Below, one piece after another: positions 1 through 11,517 of a DNA stretch of 64,000 bases. The stretch comes from Gordionus sp. m RMFG-2023 (lineage: Eukaryota; Nematomorpha; Gordioida; Chordodea; Parachordodidae), in contig NC_088776.1 in the NCBI RefSeq assembly GCF_954871325.1, positions 42,054,569 through 42,118,568 on the forward strand, written 5' to 3'. The position numbers and the translations under genes were made by a program. The notes below the pieces were generated by a model. That model saw nothing but the letters and a program-made list of their open reading frames with translations, was not told where the DNA came from and did no database searches. How positions within the stretch are numbered: position 1 is the first letter of the stretch; every line of letters begins with the position of its first letter.

Positions 1-260
1 CTACGGCCCTAAGTTTAGTACTAAATAGGTTATTGGTGTTTCATATTGCGGTCACTAATCAATTTTATGAAATAATAGGTTAAAGCAATGTATCTGCTAA
101 AGCACTTTCTTTTTGATAATTAGCATCAATTTTGAATAATGGATTAACACCATTACGTTCATAGTCGTGTAGCAATTTACTAAACAAATACCACATTTTA
201 TAAAATCGTCTATGTCCATCATTCCCCAAAATTATCATTCTTTCCTCTACACCGAACCTT

Positions 261-1180
261 TTGTCTAAATACATTTGTGCTTACCGTCCAAGTAGAAATA
301 TAAACGAACCAATATTAGTTTTAAAGATTTTAATGCAGAAATGTCAGAAGTATAAAATACCTTTTTACTTTATTTTTATCGACTTTAAACGTGCTTTTGA
401 TAATGTTAACCATGATGCGCCATGGAAGATTTTAACCGAATGTAGCATTGACTAATATTATTAGGATCCATAAAACACATTATAGCAGTCTTTTTGCCTC
501 CTTTAAAATTAATAATAAGGTTTCTCCATTTTTTAGGACAAAGAAAGGGGTAAAACAAGGGTGTGTTCATTCCCCACATTTGTTGTATATACTCATGAAT
601 AAAATCATAGTAGATACGCTGGGTACTGCAAATCTCTTAGAATTAAGGTCCAATCAGTCGTGCTTCTTGGAAAATAGGGTGATATGTTATGCTGATGACA
701 TAGTATTGATAACAAAAAGTTTGGAAGATACCCAAAATTTGATCTTTATATTGAACTCCTTTAGTCTTAAGGTTGGCTTGGGTATAAACTTTGATAAAAC
801 AGTGGTAATGCCCTCGTCTCAAGCGCCCCTTCTGAATAATTTGGTGGTTGGAGGAAAGTTGGTTAAGGTGGTGAAATCCTTCAAATATCTATGTGTAACC
901 ATTGACAATAAAGGTAGTTGTAAAGAGGAAATAAAAATCCGTGTACAAAATGCTAGAGCAGCTTTTATAAATTTTTCAAACTGTGGAAAGCTAGGGAGAT
1001 ATCCGTTTTTACTAGACTCCGTATTTTCAACTCAACTATCATTCCGATTCACTTTTATGGCGGTGATACATGGGAGATTACCAAGACCGAAACTAGGAAA
1101 TTACAAACGTTTGTAAATAAATGTATAAGAATAATAAATGGCATCTTCTACCCTAATATTATCTCGAATGAAAACCTTTA
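261..1180 (+). pseudogene. Non-LTR retrotransposon (LINE) reverse transcriptase fragment
   Basis: The fragment covers the middle and end of a LINE reverse transcriptase. Visible motifs, in order: FIDFKRAFDNVNH (palm motif A with the first catalytic Asp), GVKQGCVHSPHLL (motif B) and VICYADDIVLITKS (motif C, YADD). Then come FKYLCVTIDNKGSCKEEIK and a YGGDTWEITKTETRKLQTF-like stretch typical of LINE thumb regions. The reading frame changes at least twice: between motif A and motif B near 450, and again near 1050, where the YGGDTW stretch lies in another frame than the YADD part. No endonuclease or ORF1 is visible upstream, so this is a dead 5'-truncated copy. The thumb motif resembles RTE/CR1-type LINEs, but the clade is not assigned. 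Confidence 0.85.
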
Positions 1181-2559
1181 GAAGATTTCTAACATACCCA
1201 AGTATACGTGTCTTTAAAAAAGAAGCGCCTTACTTTCTTTGCCCATATTTTGAGAAACCATAGTAACAATAGCCTCGTTATTGATGCCATCAATTAGTTA
1301 TACTCCTTTAAAATGGAAAACATATTGCAAATATAAGACATGGTTCTATAGAGCCTTGAAGGACATAATGAATCTAAACTTAAATTTGAAATAGTTTCTA
1401 AGGCTAAATAAAAACAAAAAATATATAAAGAAATTAATAAAAATTAAATCGAACTACCTAAATCTCTCATAAATTTTTTTTTCTGGATTCATGTTATTTA
1501 ATCTCTTTATTTCTCAATTTACCTCCTGACTTTGTCTTTCACCTTTTCTGTGAATTACTTTCTTCACTGACATTAGCTTTTATCATTGATTTAATGTACT
1601 AATTTAAATCGGTCCGTCACATACATTTAATTACATATATAATGTCTTAGGTGTTGTTGTACTTCCTATATTTTCCCATTATATAAGTTAATCTATGTTC
1701 ATGGCATTGAGAAATAGTTTGTGATTTGTGTTTCTTGTGTGGGCTAGAATTAACTTCGGCTCTTTTTAATATTATACTTAGTTTTAGGTATGTTTTGTAT
1801 TTTTCCATAGATTTAAATGTTTCTGGGGTAGAAGATATTCTTTTGTTTATGAGACATTTATTGTTTGTAGTCATCTATTTCTATTTATTTTTTTTCTTTT
1901 CCCAGTTTTTGATCTCTAGCATGTCCGTCCCCTCTATGGACTAATATAGAAATTGTGGATTCCTCAGTCTAGAAAATACCGATTTCTCTCGTATCTTCCA
2001 TACTTTTTTTAAAAGTTTCCACTCGCCTTTGTATTCTTATTTTTCTTTTACTTTGCAACTACTATAATTATTAAGTGTAATCCCTAAATACCTTTGGCGA
2101 CTACATTGTTCTAACTATAAGTTTTTGAAGTGGTTACATGTTTTTTCTTGGGAAAAATAAGGAGAAAAACTGTGTTTTTTATTTTATTATCTTTTTTCTT
2201 TATTATTGCTAGTTAACTATGAATTAAAGTCTTTAACTTTTTTCTTCTTTTTCAAAACATTACGTCTCATTTGAGCCTACATATAATACATCGGTCATTC
2301 CCAGTGTTTCTCTTTTTTTTTTATGATTTATTATTAGGAGTGGCTAGAGTTTAGCCTTGTTTTACTTCTTTCTTTACCTTGGAGGTAAGGGATATTCTTC
2401 GTCATTGATTTCGAAGTCTCCAAACATGTATTAGTGGTTTTCTAAATCTGGAAGATGTTGGAGTCTTCCCATTTTCTGACAACGAAGCTGCATGGTTAAC
2501 TTTATCAATAGGCTATAATCTACAAATGTGAAGTAGAAGGGTGTTTGTACTTACTTTTC
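1181..2559. other. A/T-rich DNA without a recognisable gene
   Basis: I see T-rich low-complexity sequence and short open frames with no motif I recognise. Part of it may be decayed 3' sequence of one of the two flanking LINE fragments. No terminal repeats or tandem arrays stand out. Confidence 0.4.
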
Positions 2560-2960
2560 TGCATGATTATTTTTCTGAACTAATTTTGGCTCCAGTATAT
2601 TTTTTTTTGGCCTGTATAAACATATGTATTTTCTGGGTTAAAAAGATGAGGTGTAGGTGATATGCTTGTGGTTTTTTTGAGTGAACTTTAAAAATATTTT
2701 TTTCATACTGCAGGATGTGAAGGTTATATCTCAGTAACCCTTTAATTTCTATGGTCTTTCTTTTTTTTGGGTAGTTACTTAGGTAGGATTTGTTCCATCC
2801 CACTGCAGTAGTTCCATTCTCCCATATTTTATTAAAAGAGGGCAAATAGGTAGCGAGATATTGTTGTAGGTGCAATTTTTGGATATTCTGCTGTGATATT
2901 ATCTAGCCCCGGAGTTTTGTTTTCCCTTATTTATTTTTTTTGACTTGTTATTTCATTTAT
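2560..2960 (-). pseudogene. LINE reverse transcriptase N-terminal fragment
   Basis: Read on the minus strand from about 2960 down, fragments in neighbouring frames give PGLDNITAEY, then LPSFNKIWENGTTAVGWNKS and YLSNYPKK. This is the order seen at the start of LINE reverse transcriptases (kSPGxDxIxxE, LxxLFNxIWxxGxxPxxWxxS, then a Lys-rich KKG motif). The frame shifts between these pieces and no catalytic palm motif follows, so it is a relic. It runs opposite to the LINE fragment at 261-1180 and covers a different part of the protein, so I cannot tell whether the two belong to one rearranged copy. Confidence 0.6.
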
Positions 2961-3898
2961 GGAGAAACCAGTCGAAAGGGGGGCGAGGTTTGTAATTATG
3001 TTTGTTGGTAGAGTTTTTTTCCCGTTAGTGATAGGCTATCATATAACAATCAAGCCATAATGCCTTTTGTTAATCCTGGTCAACAATTACATTTCTATTT
3101 CCTAAAACTTAGAGAGCAGGTTCCTATTTCTGCGTCATAGTTCCTTTGTCAATATCAAAGACCTTTTTCGCTATACAATCTGTCTATCACTTCGTAGAGT
3201 TTTTGTTTTCTGGAAAAAAAACCTTCGTTGTGTGGTGCTGGATAGTCCTAAACTTTTTGCTGACTAATTTTTGTCTATTCACTGAAATTTTCACCTATAA
3301 ACAATTTGCGGTAAACCGATTAAGTAAATTCGAAATTCAATTGATATGAACACATTCTCAATTATTGATAGTAATTACTAAGGCTTACATTAAAGATGTT
3401 AAACTTAAAATTAGCCACCCCTCACCCTTAAAGTAATTAAATTATTTTTGCAGTTCTTGGGTGTAGGCTTTTGTTTTCCCCAATTCTTTTTGTTTATTAA
3501 CCTATAAACGTTTAAGCAACAGTTATCGGACTGTTGCGCGTACAAGTATGTGCGGCTTGCCCACAAACGTGTGAAGGTCTCGGGATCCTCATTTTTCTCC
3601 CCTTATTTAACTATCCAGTTTGATGGATTTTTGAGGAAAACCTAAAGCAGCTCTGTTGTATCCACAACCAGAGGGTGAAAACGCTTTTTATCACATATCA
3701 CGTAAACCAGTTATCCAAGATATAATTAGAATCGGAATGTGAGAGTAATAATGCTACACAGGGAGAATACAATTTCAAATATAAATCAAACATTAAATGG
3801 AAAATTTATGCCCAAGATGAACATATCAATAATAAAATTACTGTAGTGCTGAATGCCAAAAACATATAAGTGGCTTTATACTCTTAATCTAATTTCAC
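2961..3898. other. Intergenic DNA, nothing recognised
   Basis: The stretch is less A/T-biased than its surroundings at about 3500-3720. I found no convincing coding frame, terminal repeat or RNA gene. Confidence 0.4.
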
Positions 3899-4486
3899 CA
3901 GTGGCGTTGCTAAGGGGGCGCAGGGGCTCGAGCTTCCTGAAAAATTTGAATAGCCCCTTAAGCAAAAATTTATTTTTAATGACTCCTTATTATCCCCTTG
4001 AACTAAGAATATATAGTTTTAATTGCTCCCCGAACAATTTCTTTTATAATTCTATTGAGTAATATATAGATTTAATTTTATTTTTTAAAATTAATAAGAC
4101 TATCTAAATTTTTATCAAATGAAATTTTAATTATTAGATTAGATTAATACATAAATTATATTTTCTATGTCAACTTGCGATCAAATTCTGTGTTAAAAAT
4201 ATATCAATATCACTCACTAATATTAATTTAGCATTAACAGTTGAATCTTAATTGACTTTTATTATTTAAATTATTATATAACCCTAATTAAATTAATATA
4301 ATCATTTATTGAATTAACAAATTTAATTGTAACTAGCCGAGTTTAACATCACAAATCAACTATATTATTGATTTTTAAATTTAATTATTATGTCTCTTTC
4401 TAAAATTATTTTGAAGGTCCAAAATAACTATAAGAGATATATTTATAAAAAGTAAGTAGACATTTAGTTTATAATCCTCTATTATA

Positions 4487-4700
4487 TATATTTATTTATA
4501 AAATATTAAGTAAAATGCCACTTTTACAGAAGTATTTGACAGTTATATAATATATTACAGTTCATATTTTTAAAATTTTACTAATCAATGTTTTTGATAA
4601 TAAATATAAGTAACAATTTGCATTCAGCTATTTAACGCCATCTATTTATTTAAAATATTATAATTAAACGTCTTATTATTCATCCCACAATGGATGTAAT
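4487..4700 (+). repeat. Dispersed repeat DR, copy 1 (partial)
   Basis: The stretch is similar to 32262-32820 and 38117-38493. Shared landmarks in the same order are a tttgacagtta motif, aattttact(a/t)atcaatg, tgataataaatata, caatttgcattca and atttaacgccatct. This copy lies in the outer hAT remnant and is the shortest and most diverged of the three. Confidence 0.7.
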
Positions 4701-5278
4701 AAATGGATGTAATAAATTCAGTAACCAAGCCTCCATAGAAGCAAGGGAAGCATTGCTTCCCTTGAAATTTTTCTTACAAAATTTTTAAATAAACTTAATA
4801 TAATCTTTGTACTATGCTAAATAAACTAAACTGACTTCGTTAATAAAATTAATATAATTTTTATACGTTAAAAAGATTAATATAATTTTTATAACGTTAA
4901 AAAGAATAATATAATTTTTATAACGTTAAAAAATTAATATTATTTTTACTATATTAAGAAATGCTATTATTTTTACTACGTTAAAAAAGTTACTATTATT
5001 TTTACTACGTTAAAAAATTAATTTACTATTATTTATACTACGTTTAAAAAAATATACATGATGGAAGCAAATTTAATATTGTTTATTTTTTTTAATAAAT
5101 AAAGAGAAAATCATGCCATGGTATTGTGTAATTTTACCATTATAAAATATTCATTGGGGAAGCAAATAAAAAAATGCTTATTTTTTTAATAAATAAAAGA
5201 AAAAGAAAATTTTTTATATAATATTTTTTCCTTACTTTTGTAAAATAAAAAAAATTTCGTTTTTACAATCCTTAATTA

Positions 5279-5513
5279 ATGTTTCATAATTGTAATAGTA
5301 TTATTGAAAATTTATTAACATTATCATTTAGCACAAGAAATTTTGATGCGAAAAAATTGATTATTGAAAAAGGAAGACCAAAACCAATTTTACAAAACTT
5401 AAAAAAAGAAATCAAAACTTTCCGTAATTTTTCTATCGATAAATATGAAAAATATGAATGGCTCACTGGATATGAATTTTCTAATTCTCTATATTGTTGG
5501 TCATGCCCAAAGT
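5279..5513 (+). pseudogene. hAT transposase N-terminus, TTF-type zinc finger
   Basis: The frame encodes KKLIIEKGRPKPILQNLKKE, then FRNFSIDKYEKYEWLTGYEF and LYCWSCPK. This is the TTF-type zinc-finger entry of ZMYM1-like hAT transposases, in which a GRP motif is followed by YxKYxWLxG and a CWxC zinc knuckle. Coding is interrupted right after CWSCPK by the element at 5514-7746. Beyond that element the same frame resumes as KYVWNDKGFSDINNFSKAVK, after one stop codon. That continuity supports both the insertion and its boundaries. Confidence 0.8.
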
Positions 5514-5881
5514 TGGGCAATATCGAGAATACTTGTATCTAAGATACAAGATTCTTTTGTATCTTGTACTCAGTATCTTATTCACATTTTTTAATAAGAT
5601 AATAGTATCTGTATCTAAGATCCTTTATTTTGAAAAGATTCTTGTATTTCTTTAAAAAGATACAGATACAGATTCTTTTTAATATTCATGTTTAAAACAT
5701 TTACATATCACACAATGTTACTTTATTTTCTACGTGAAATCTTGTATTATTTTCTTTATTTTTTCCCGCTATATTTTAAATATATTGTTAACCAAAATTA
5801 GTTGGAAATTTTACAGGTCACAAAGATAGATAGATTAAAAATAGCAACACCAAAACTAAATAAGAGAAGGATATATTTTAT

Positions 5882-6184
5882 ATGCAATATTTTTTAATTT
5901 GTAGAATGTTTAACAATCATAGTAGTGAAGATGAAATTACGGAGATAGGTTCTCCTGAATCACCGAATCTTAAAATTCTAAATAGAAAATTTTATAAAGT
6001 AATTCATGTGAAAATGAACAAGGTACAAGCTGAATGTCAAAATTGCACAAGTAAAAAAGTTATTAAAGTTCAACAAACTCCTTTACAATTGTTAAACATA
6101 TTAAAGTATATTATACATTTTTATTTAATAATTATTAACATAATAATGCCTATACTTAAGTCCGTCTTAGATAATTGTTATTAA
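5882..6184 (+). pseudogene. BED-type zinc finger remnant of a hAT transposase
   Basis: The 100-residue frame includes NKVQAECQNCTSKKVIK followed by LQLLNILKY. The Cys-x2-Cys spacing, the Lys-rich loop and the following leucine-rich helix resemble a BED finger, although the usual His pair is not clear. It lies in the element 5514-7746 just left of the nested hAT at 6243. No downstream catalytic block remains. The family call is an inference from position and motif. Confidence 0.5.
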
Positions 6185-6242
6185 ATTTTTTTATAGAAGA
6201 TGGTTGATTATCAAATTAAAATCATTTTGTATATATATTTTT

Positions 6243-6998
6243 TAGGGGTGTATAGATACCACTTTTTGAAGGCCGATTCGATATTCACGATATTAAATTG
6301 CCGATATCATATCTAATTTTGTATTCTGTAAAGATACCGTTTTAATTTTTAATATACTTTTTATTGGTATAACATCTATAATTTAATTATACCATAATTT
6401 ATGTCATTTAAATATATTATAATGATTAGTTATAGTTTATATTCAATTCAATTGCAATTCTAAAAGTATATAAAATATTTTTATTGTTAAATCACTTTTA
6501 TATAATAAGTAATAACATTAATCTATTTACATAATAATTAATAAACAATTATATTAAGAAATTTGAAATAAATATTTAAAATAATATTTAACATTAATAT
6601 ATCGAAGATTTCTTTTTAGAAATACCAATATTTCCAATTTATCAGAGGTCAGCTTGCGGCGATAATAACTGTCAATATCACCAGCTTCACTAAAAACTGA
6701 TTCTGAAGAGAATCTCGCACACTTTTATAAACAGAATGCGCAAAAAAAATAACAATGCAGAATGTTTATTAATTAATTATTATTATTAAAAAAATATACA
6801 TAAAAATGGATTTTGATTTTATTTATAAAAATAAATGATTTTAGATATAACATTTTGTAAAATTTTATAACATTTTATTTTTGTTAAAGAAGCGATTTTA
6901 TATCGGATAAAATTTTATAATATTGGCCGATAACGGATATTTTAAAATGTGTGAAATCGGCCTGATCCGATCCGTTAAAAAATATCGGCACATCACTA
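6243..6998 (-). mobile_element. Internally deleted hAT element (deepest level of the nest)
   Basis: The ends are TAGGGGTGTATAGATACC and, reversed, TAGTGATGTGCCGATA, with subterminal CCGAT/ATCGG words at both sides. Flanks are atattttt (6235-6242) and atatattt (6999-7006), a 7/8 target duplication. Minus-strand coding at 6600-6720 reads ARFSSESVFSEAGDIDSYYR, then RKLTSDKLEILVFLKRN, the C-terminal dimerisation domain of a hAT transposase. Only this domain is left in 756 bp, so most of the gene was deleted before or after insertion. Confidence 0.8.
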
Positions 6999-7765
6999 AT
7001 ATATTTTATATATAATTATTTTAGCAAGTTCTTATTAGAGGATATATTTAAGCTACAATTGATATATATTAGATAATTTTAAAAGGCTCTTAATAAAATA
7101 ATTATAATAAGGTAGAATTTAACTTTATTAGTCACTTTTATTTCTTTATGAGTAAAATTACATTACAGTATTTATTTACAAAATTTAATCAATTTAAAAT
7201 GCATTAGAAAAATTGTTATGTATTTAATAATTATAATATAATGTTGTACATTATTTTCATATTTTTTATATATAATTAATGATTTTGCAAGAAATATATA
7301 AAAAAAATTTGAAAAGAGATATAAATGATATTTATATATATGATATTACAAACGCAAGAATTAATAAGTAATATTAGAAAATAAACTAATTTAAAAAATA
7401 CATAAATATCACAAACAAGTAATGATAAATACTTATTAAAGATAATGAATAAAATAAAACTAGTATATTTTTTTAGAGATTCCATTTAGCCATATACTCC
7501 GAATATAAGCTATATTTAAAACAACACTTCTTCACAAATAAATAATAAAAAACTGTATTTTATAAACTATTCGGTAATGATTTAATAGTATCTTGTATTT
7601 AAGATACTGTAATTTAGTAAAAGATACAAGTATATTTTATCTTGTATCTTTTTGATATTTTGAATAAGATACTAGTATCTGTATCTAAGATTCATTTTTT
7701 TATAAAGAATATGTATCTGTATCTAGATTTTTTTTTTGGAATTATTCCCAAAGTAAAAATATGTT

Positions 7766-8027
7766 TGGAATGATAAAGGATTTTCGGATATAAATAATTT
7801 TTCAAAGGCAGTTAAATAGCAAAGAATCAACCGCTCATTTGCAGTCGATGATTCAATTAAAAACATTTGGCCAAAATCGTATTGAAAATATGATAGATTC
7901 GATGCGCAAAATATCAATCGAACAGATTAATTCTAAAGTCAAATCAAATAGAGAAATATTGAAAATAATGATCAACTCTATATGTTTTCTTGGAATTCAG
8001 GAGCTCGTATTCCGTGGTGATGATTAA
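7766..8027 (+). pseudogene. ZMYM-type hAT transposase, central fragment
   Basis: One frame gives WNDKGFSDINNFSKAVK. After a frame change, the frame 7839-8027 gives LKTFGQNRIENMIDS, NSKVKSNREILKIMINSICF and LGIQELVFRGDD. In ZMYM-type hAT transposases this is the segment before the catalytic core, ending in a conserved FLGxQELxFRGHDE. The first catalytic Asp block that should follow is absent or decayed, and a MITE has inserted at 8181. Confidence 0.75.
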
Positions 8028-8180
8028 TCTCTAATTCAGTAAATAGAGGAAATTATATTGTATTAATTTATTTGTTCACGGAAGAAAATTTACTATTTAA
8101 ACATCATTTAGAAATAGTGCAGTTTTTATTGTACTATCAAGCAATATTCAAAATATTTAATTAATTCTATTTCATATGTC

Positions 8181-8498
8181 CAGCGTCTACATGAGCGGGA
8201 GGGGTAGGAACAGTTTGCATCCTATATGAGGGGGGGGGGTAGGCTGCTTTAATGGGGGTAATATAAATTTTTTAGAGGGTTATCTACTAAATTTGAGATG
8301 AAATAAAAATTTATTGCTGCAAAAATTAATACTTTTATTATAGAATTATTATAATACAATTCACCGACCAAATCTATATATTGCAAACAATCATACACAT
8401 TGTTTTCCAAATAAAACTTTCTGCTATTTTTTAGGGAGGTAGGTAAAGGTTTTTGAAGGGGGTTTGCATCCAGTAAAAATCCTGTCATGTAGACGCTG
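8181..8498. mobile_element. 318-bp hAT MITE with perfect ends
   Basis: The 14-bp terminal inverted repeats CAGCGTCTACATGA and TCATGTAGACGCTG are exact. The flanking 8-bp duplication catatgtc (8173-8180 and 8499-8506) is also exact, which suggests a fairly recent insertion. A G-run lies at about 8228. It interrupts the dead ZMYM-hAT at 4719-9077. The minus-strand open frame inside is not recognised. Confidence 0.85.
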
Positions 8499-8648
8499 CA
8501 TATGTCTTACACCAAAAAATATTAAATTCGTCGATATTGTTAGATATTAGTAAATTCCAGATAATCAATTTCCCAAAATATTAATTAGAAAATTTAAACG
8601 ACACTTCTTCTCAATTTTTTGACTTACACAAACTGGAAACCGAATTAA

Positions 8649-8996
8649 GTGTTTCGGGATGTTAAATTTAGAAAGAAAAATAATGTTAATGAAATACTTG
8701 AATTTTTAATATGCACCTATTTGATGAAAAGTTTTAAAGAGTTTTTTAAATTATGCAAATTCATTTTAACTTTGGCTTCAACAAGAGCAAGTGCAGAACG
8801 GGATTTTTCATCTTTAAAAAGAATCAAATCTTATTGCAGAAATAGGATGAGCCAAAATCTATTATCAAATCTCTCTTTGATTTCTATTGAAAAAAAATTA
8901 TTAAAAAATTTAAAATCTAGCGATTACTTTTATAATGCAGTACTTGATCATTTTACTCAAAAACAAAGACGAATACCACTTATTTATAAATCTTAA
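8649..8996 (+). pseudogene. ZMYM-type hAT transposase C-terminal dimerisation domain
   Basis: The frame contains FKEFFKLCKFILTLASTRAS, then AERDFSSLKRIKSYCRNRMS and LLSNLSLISIEKKLL. This is the hAT C-terminal domain in its ZMYM1-like form (consensus TxAxAERSFSxLKxIKxYLRxxM...LSxLxLxSIE). It is the last coding block of the element 4719-9077 and ends about 80 bp before the right terminal repeat, as in intact relatives. Confidence 0.85.
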
Positions 8997-10454
8997 TGTT
9001 TTTATGGTTTGAGTTTGACTAAAATAAAAATATTTTTTGATTGCTTCCCTAGTAGTAAACTTGACGCTTCGTCACTAAATAAATTAGATATCTTTTCTTC
9101 TTTTTTTTCGTGTTTTTAGGAAAGCTATTTTTTTTCCTTTGAAAAAAAGTTTTGAAAATTTTTAATACGAATATATTTAGATTTTATTACAAATTACTAT
9201 TATTTTAAGATACCAACTAAAGATGGTGCGACAATAATATATAAAATTTTAATTGCTTTCATGATATCACTCTGATTCTTATTTTTAGTTACAACATGTT
9301 TCATTTCTAATATGTCATCCTTGCCGTGTAAATAACTCAAGGCTTTAATATATTGGCATAATTTCTTCTAAAGATTTTTAGTGATTTTGTTTCATCAATT
9401 CTAACATAATAAATTCTGATATGGGTTACCATCGTGAGTGTCATAGCTATGACTGTAAATTAACCAGCATCTATTATTTGTGTGGCTATGTAATTAGATT
9501 ATTACCACAGCTGCTGAGAGCATATGATGGCATCATATCTAAAATATGTAATAATGGTCAACTGTGTAGTCGTTTATATATCATTAAAATTTGAATATAA
9601 TCTTTTAAAAATTTAATATCTCACAATAATTTTCTCGATTACTTATCTAGCTTCCATCATGTCATCTAAGAGGAAGCTCTAACTACCATATAGTTTTATG
9701 ATTTGGATTGGTCGTTTCGTTTATATTCTCTTCAAGAATTGTTAATTTGGTAAGTATAAATTTTTTCTTATTAGTCCATTATATAAAACATTGTCTAAAA
9801 TGGTAACAGAATGTTATATTAGTTTCATGACCTTTTGTCAATGTAAGTTGCTAAGAATTATATAGCCTTATGTGGTTTTTAAAAACCATTATCAATTGAG
9901 GCATATGTATGAATTAACCTTTTTTTATCACTTGTAATTCTTTAGACGCAAAATTTTTTTATATCAACCATTGAAAATATTTTATACTGTAATAGATTTT
10001 ATATTAAAAAATATTATTTTTAGATATGTCTTGTATTGTTTTAATTATTTATATGTTAGTTTATTTTCTATGCAAAATATAATAAATGACAAAATATGAA
10101 ATTCAGAATAATTGTTTAGTTAGCAAATTTTAAAAAAGTATAATATGTTAATATAAAACCCGGCCGCAAGTTAAGGGAATGGGGAGCGAACCCCATAAAA
10201 AATTTTAGTTGAGCACCCTGAGATTGTAAAGGCTAGCGACGTCCCTGAATTTCATCAAGGATCTAAAAGTATATTATATAATTTTACTTAAATCACATTT
10301 ATAATTATATTCATTTCATATCCAATACTTAAATTTTTTATTAATTTCTGAATATTTATATTTTAAAAAAATGATAAAACACTAAAATATTAAAACAGTA
10401 TATAAAAACCAATGATATATTGATAAAAATATATAAGATAAATAAATACATTAA

Positions 10455-11517
10455 CCTATGGTAACTAGATGATGGCATAATTTGCGGTAATTCATATCAG
10501 ATAAGCAAAGCCCTTAGCCACCTTGAAACAGAATGTATTAAAATTGGTTTAGAATTAAACAAAACCAAAACAGAAATATGCTCCCTCAACCCCGAGATAC
10601 CCTTTGATTTATTTAAAGTTACACTGATATGATGACCTCCATTTTACTTAATAATATATCATAAAAAATTATAGATAAAATTTTTTCTGAGATGCAAAAC
10701 CTGGAAAAGTTCATCAACCATATTCCATCGCATTAACTTTTTTTACTTATTAAAAAGGTGTTTATATCTACCCAAAATCTCGTTTTTCACTCATTCTCCT
10801 CATCCACCGCCTCAAAATTTTTCAATCAACACAATATTCGCTTAAAAACCTTTATAGAAGGGATCCTCAACCTTTCATTATCAGCCTTTAATTGGCACCT
10901 TGCCCAATTACCTGCTAAACTAGGTGGTATCGACCTGATTCCCTTCTTTATTTATCTCAAATCGCCTATCCCTCAATTCTGCGATCTCATTATTCATAAC
11001 TCCCAATGATGATCTTCTAACAGCAGCAATAGAACGATGGAATCCACTTATTCCAGACGGTTATACATTTCCAACCGAAATTTCCAACAAATCTATCATC
11101 GAACCCCTAATTAAGAAACTACAAAATAGCCTTAACCCTACCGATATACAACTATTACAATCCAACGATAAATATGGCGGGCATGAATGGCTCGAAGCAC
11201 TTCCAAGCCAAACCTTAGATAATCTCTTAACCAATTACCAACTGAATACCCGTTCAACCTAATGCCCGACACGGCCTAAACTGCACCCGCAACCAAGGTC
11301 GCCATCTCCAGCATAAAGCAATAAATAAAATCATCTATAGCGCTTTTAATAAGGCTAAAATGCCCAACATCCTCGAACCAACCAACCTTTCATTACAGGA
11401 CGACCTCAGACCGGACGTTTTAACCTGTACCCCCTTGTCTAACGGCCTTATTTGGGACGCAACCTGCGTCTTCTCTTACCTTCATCAATTAATTCAAACC
11501 CCCTTACTTCAAAATTA
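10455..11517 (+). pseudogene. LINE relic: RT end plus C-terminal domain with an RPD/WDATC motif
   Basis: Coding pieces in order: LDDGIICGNSYQISKALSHL (catalytic DD; the Tyr codon before it is a stop), GLELNKTKTEICSLN, WHLAQLPAKLGGIDLIPF, KYGGHEWLEALPS, HGLNCTRNQGRHLQHKAINK, then LRPDVLTCTPLSNGLIWDAT. The last block matches a domain seen downstream of the RT in some invertebrate LINEs. Its RPD...WDAT pattern could be a PD-(D/E)XK nuclease, but I infer that only from spacing. Frame changes separate the pieces and the first half of the RT is missing. The copy is clearly richer in G+C than the surrounding DNA. Related fragments lie at 48996-49620 and 55030-55440. Confidence 0.8.

Larger units (their letters stand above)
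5514..7746. mobile_element. hAT-like transposon inserted in the ZMYM-hAT transposase
   Basis: The insertion is flanked by a perfect 8-bp duplication cccaaagt (5506-5513 and 7747-7754), and the host transposase frame is continuous if one copy is kept. Inside both ends lie clusters of the same word in both orientations (agatacaag, gtatctgtatctaag; 5530-5680 and 7585-7730), the subterminal repeat pattern of hAT elements. The outermost bases do not form a clear inverted repeat, so the exact ends rest on the target duplication. A BED-finger-like remnant lies at 5882-6184. The element is itself interrupted by another hAT at 6243-6998. Confidence 0.65.
4719..9077 (+). mobile_element. ZMYM/TTF-type hAT transposon, broken by nested insertions
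   Basis: The left end CAGTAACCAAGCCTC pairs with the right end GACGCTTCGTCACT (reversed AGTGACGAAGCGTC). The element is flanked by a perfect 8-bp target duplication aataaatt (4711-4718 and 9078-9085). Palindromic aagggaagcattgcttccctt follows the left end, and ttgcttccct precedes the right end. Its transposase is read on the plus strand in three blocks (5279-5513, 7766-8027, 8649-8996) with recognisable TTF/ZMYM-type hAT motifs. Two younger elements have inserted (5514-7746 and 8181-8498), and stops and frame changes show the gene is dead. It sits inside the hAT remnant 3899-10247. Confidence 0.8.
3899..10247. mobile_element. Outermost hAT-like DNA transposon of a four-level nest
   Basis: The left end reads CAGTGGCGTTGCTAAGGGGG and the right end, reversed, reads CAGGGACGTCGCTAGCC. 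These imperfect terminal inverted repeats match at 11 of the first 14 bases. They are flanked by aatttcac (3891-3898) and aatttcat (10248-10255), an 8-bp target duplication with one mismatch, as expected for hAT elements. Without the inserted younger element (4719-9077), about 2 kb remains (3899-4718 and 9086-10247). I see no transposase in it, so it was probably non-autonomous or is fully decayed. Subterminal DNA at both ends is G/C-rich and the interior is A/T-rich. Confidence 0.6.

Noticed and set aside
80-274. 64-codon minus-strand frame at the left edge
   Set aside because: It overlaps the start of the LINE fragment and has no recognised motif or splice context.
1640-1880. gag-like zinc knuckle (SQTISQCHEHRLTY) on the minus strand
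   Set aside because: The Cys/His spacing does not fit, and it lies downstream, not upstream, of the minus-strand RT piece.
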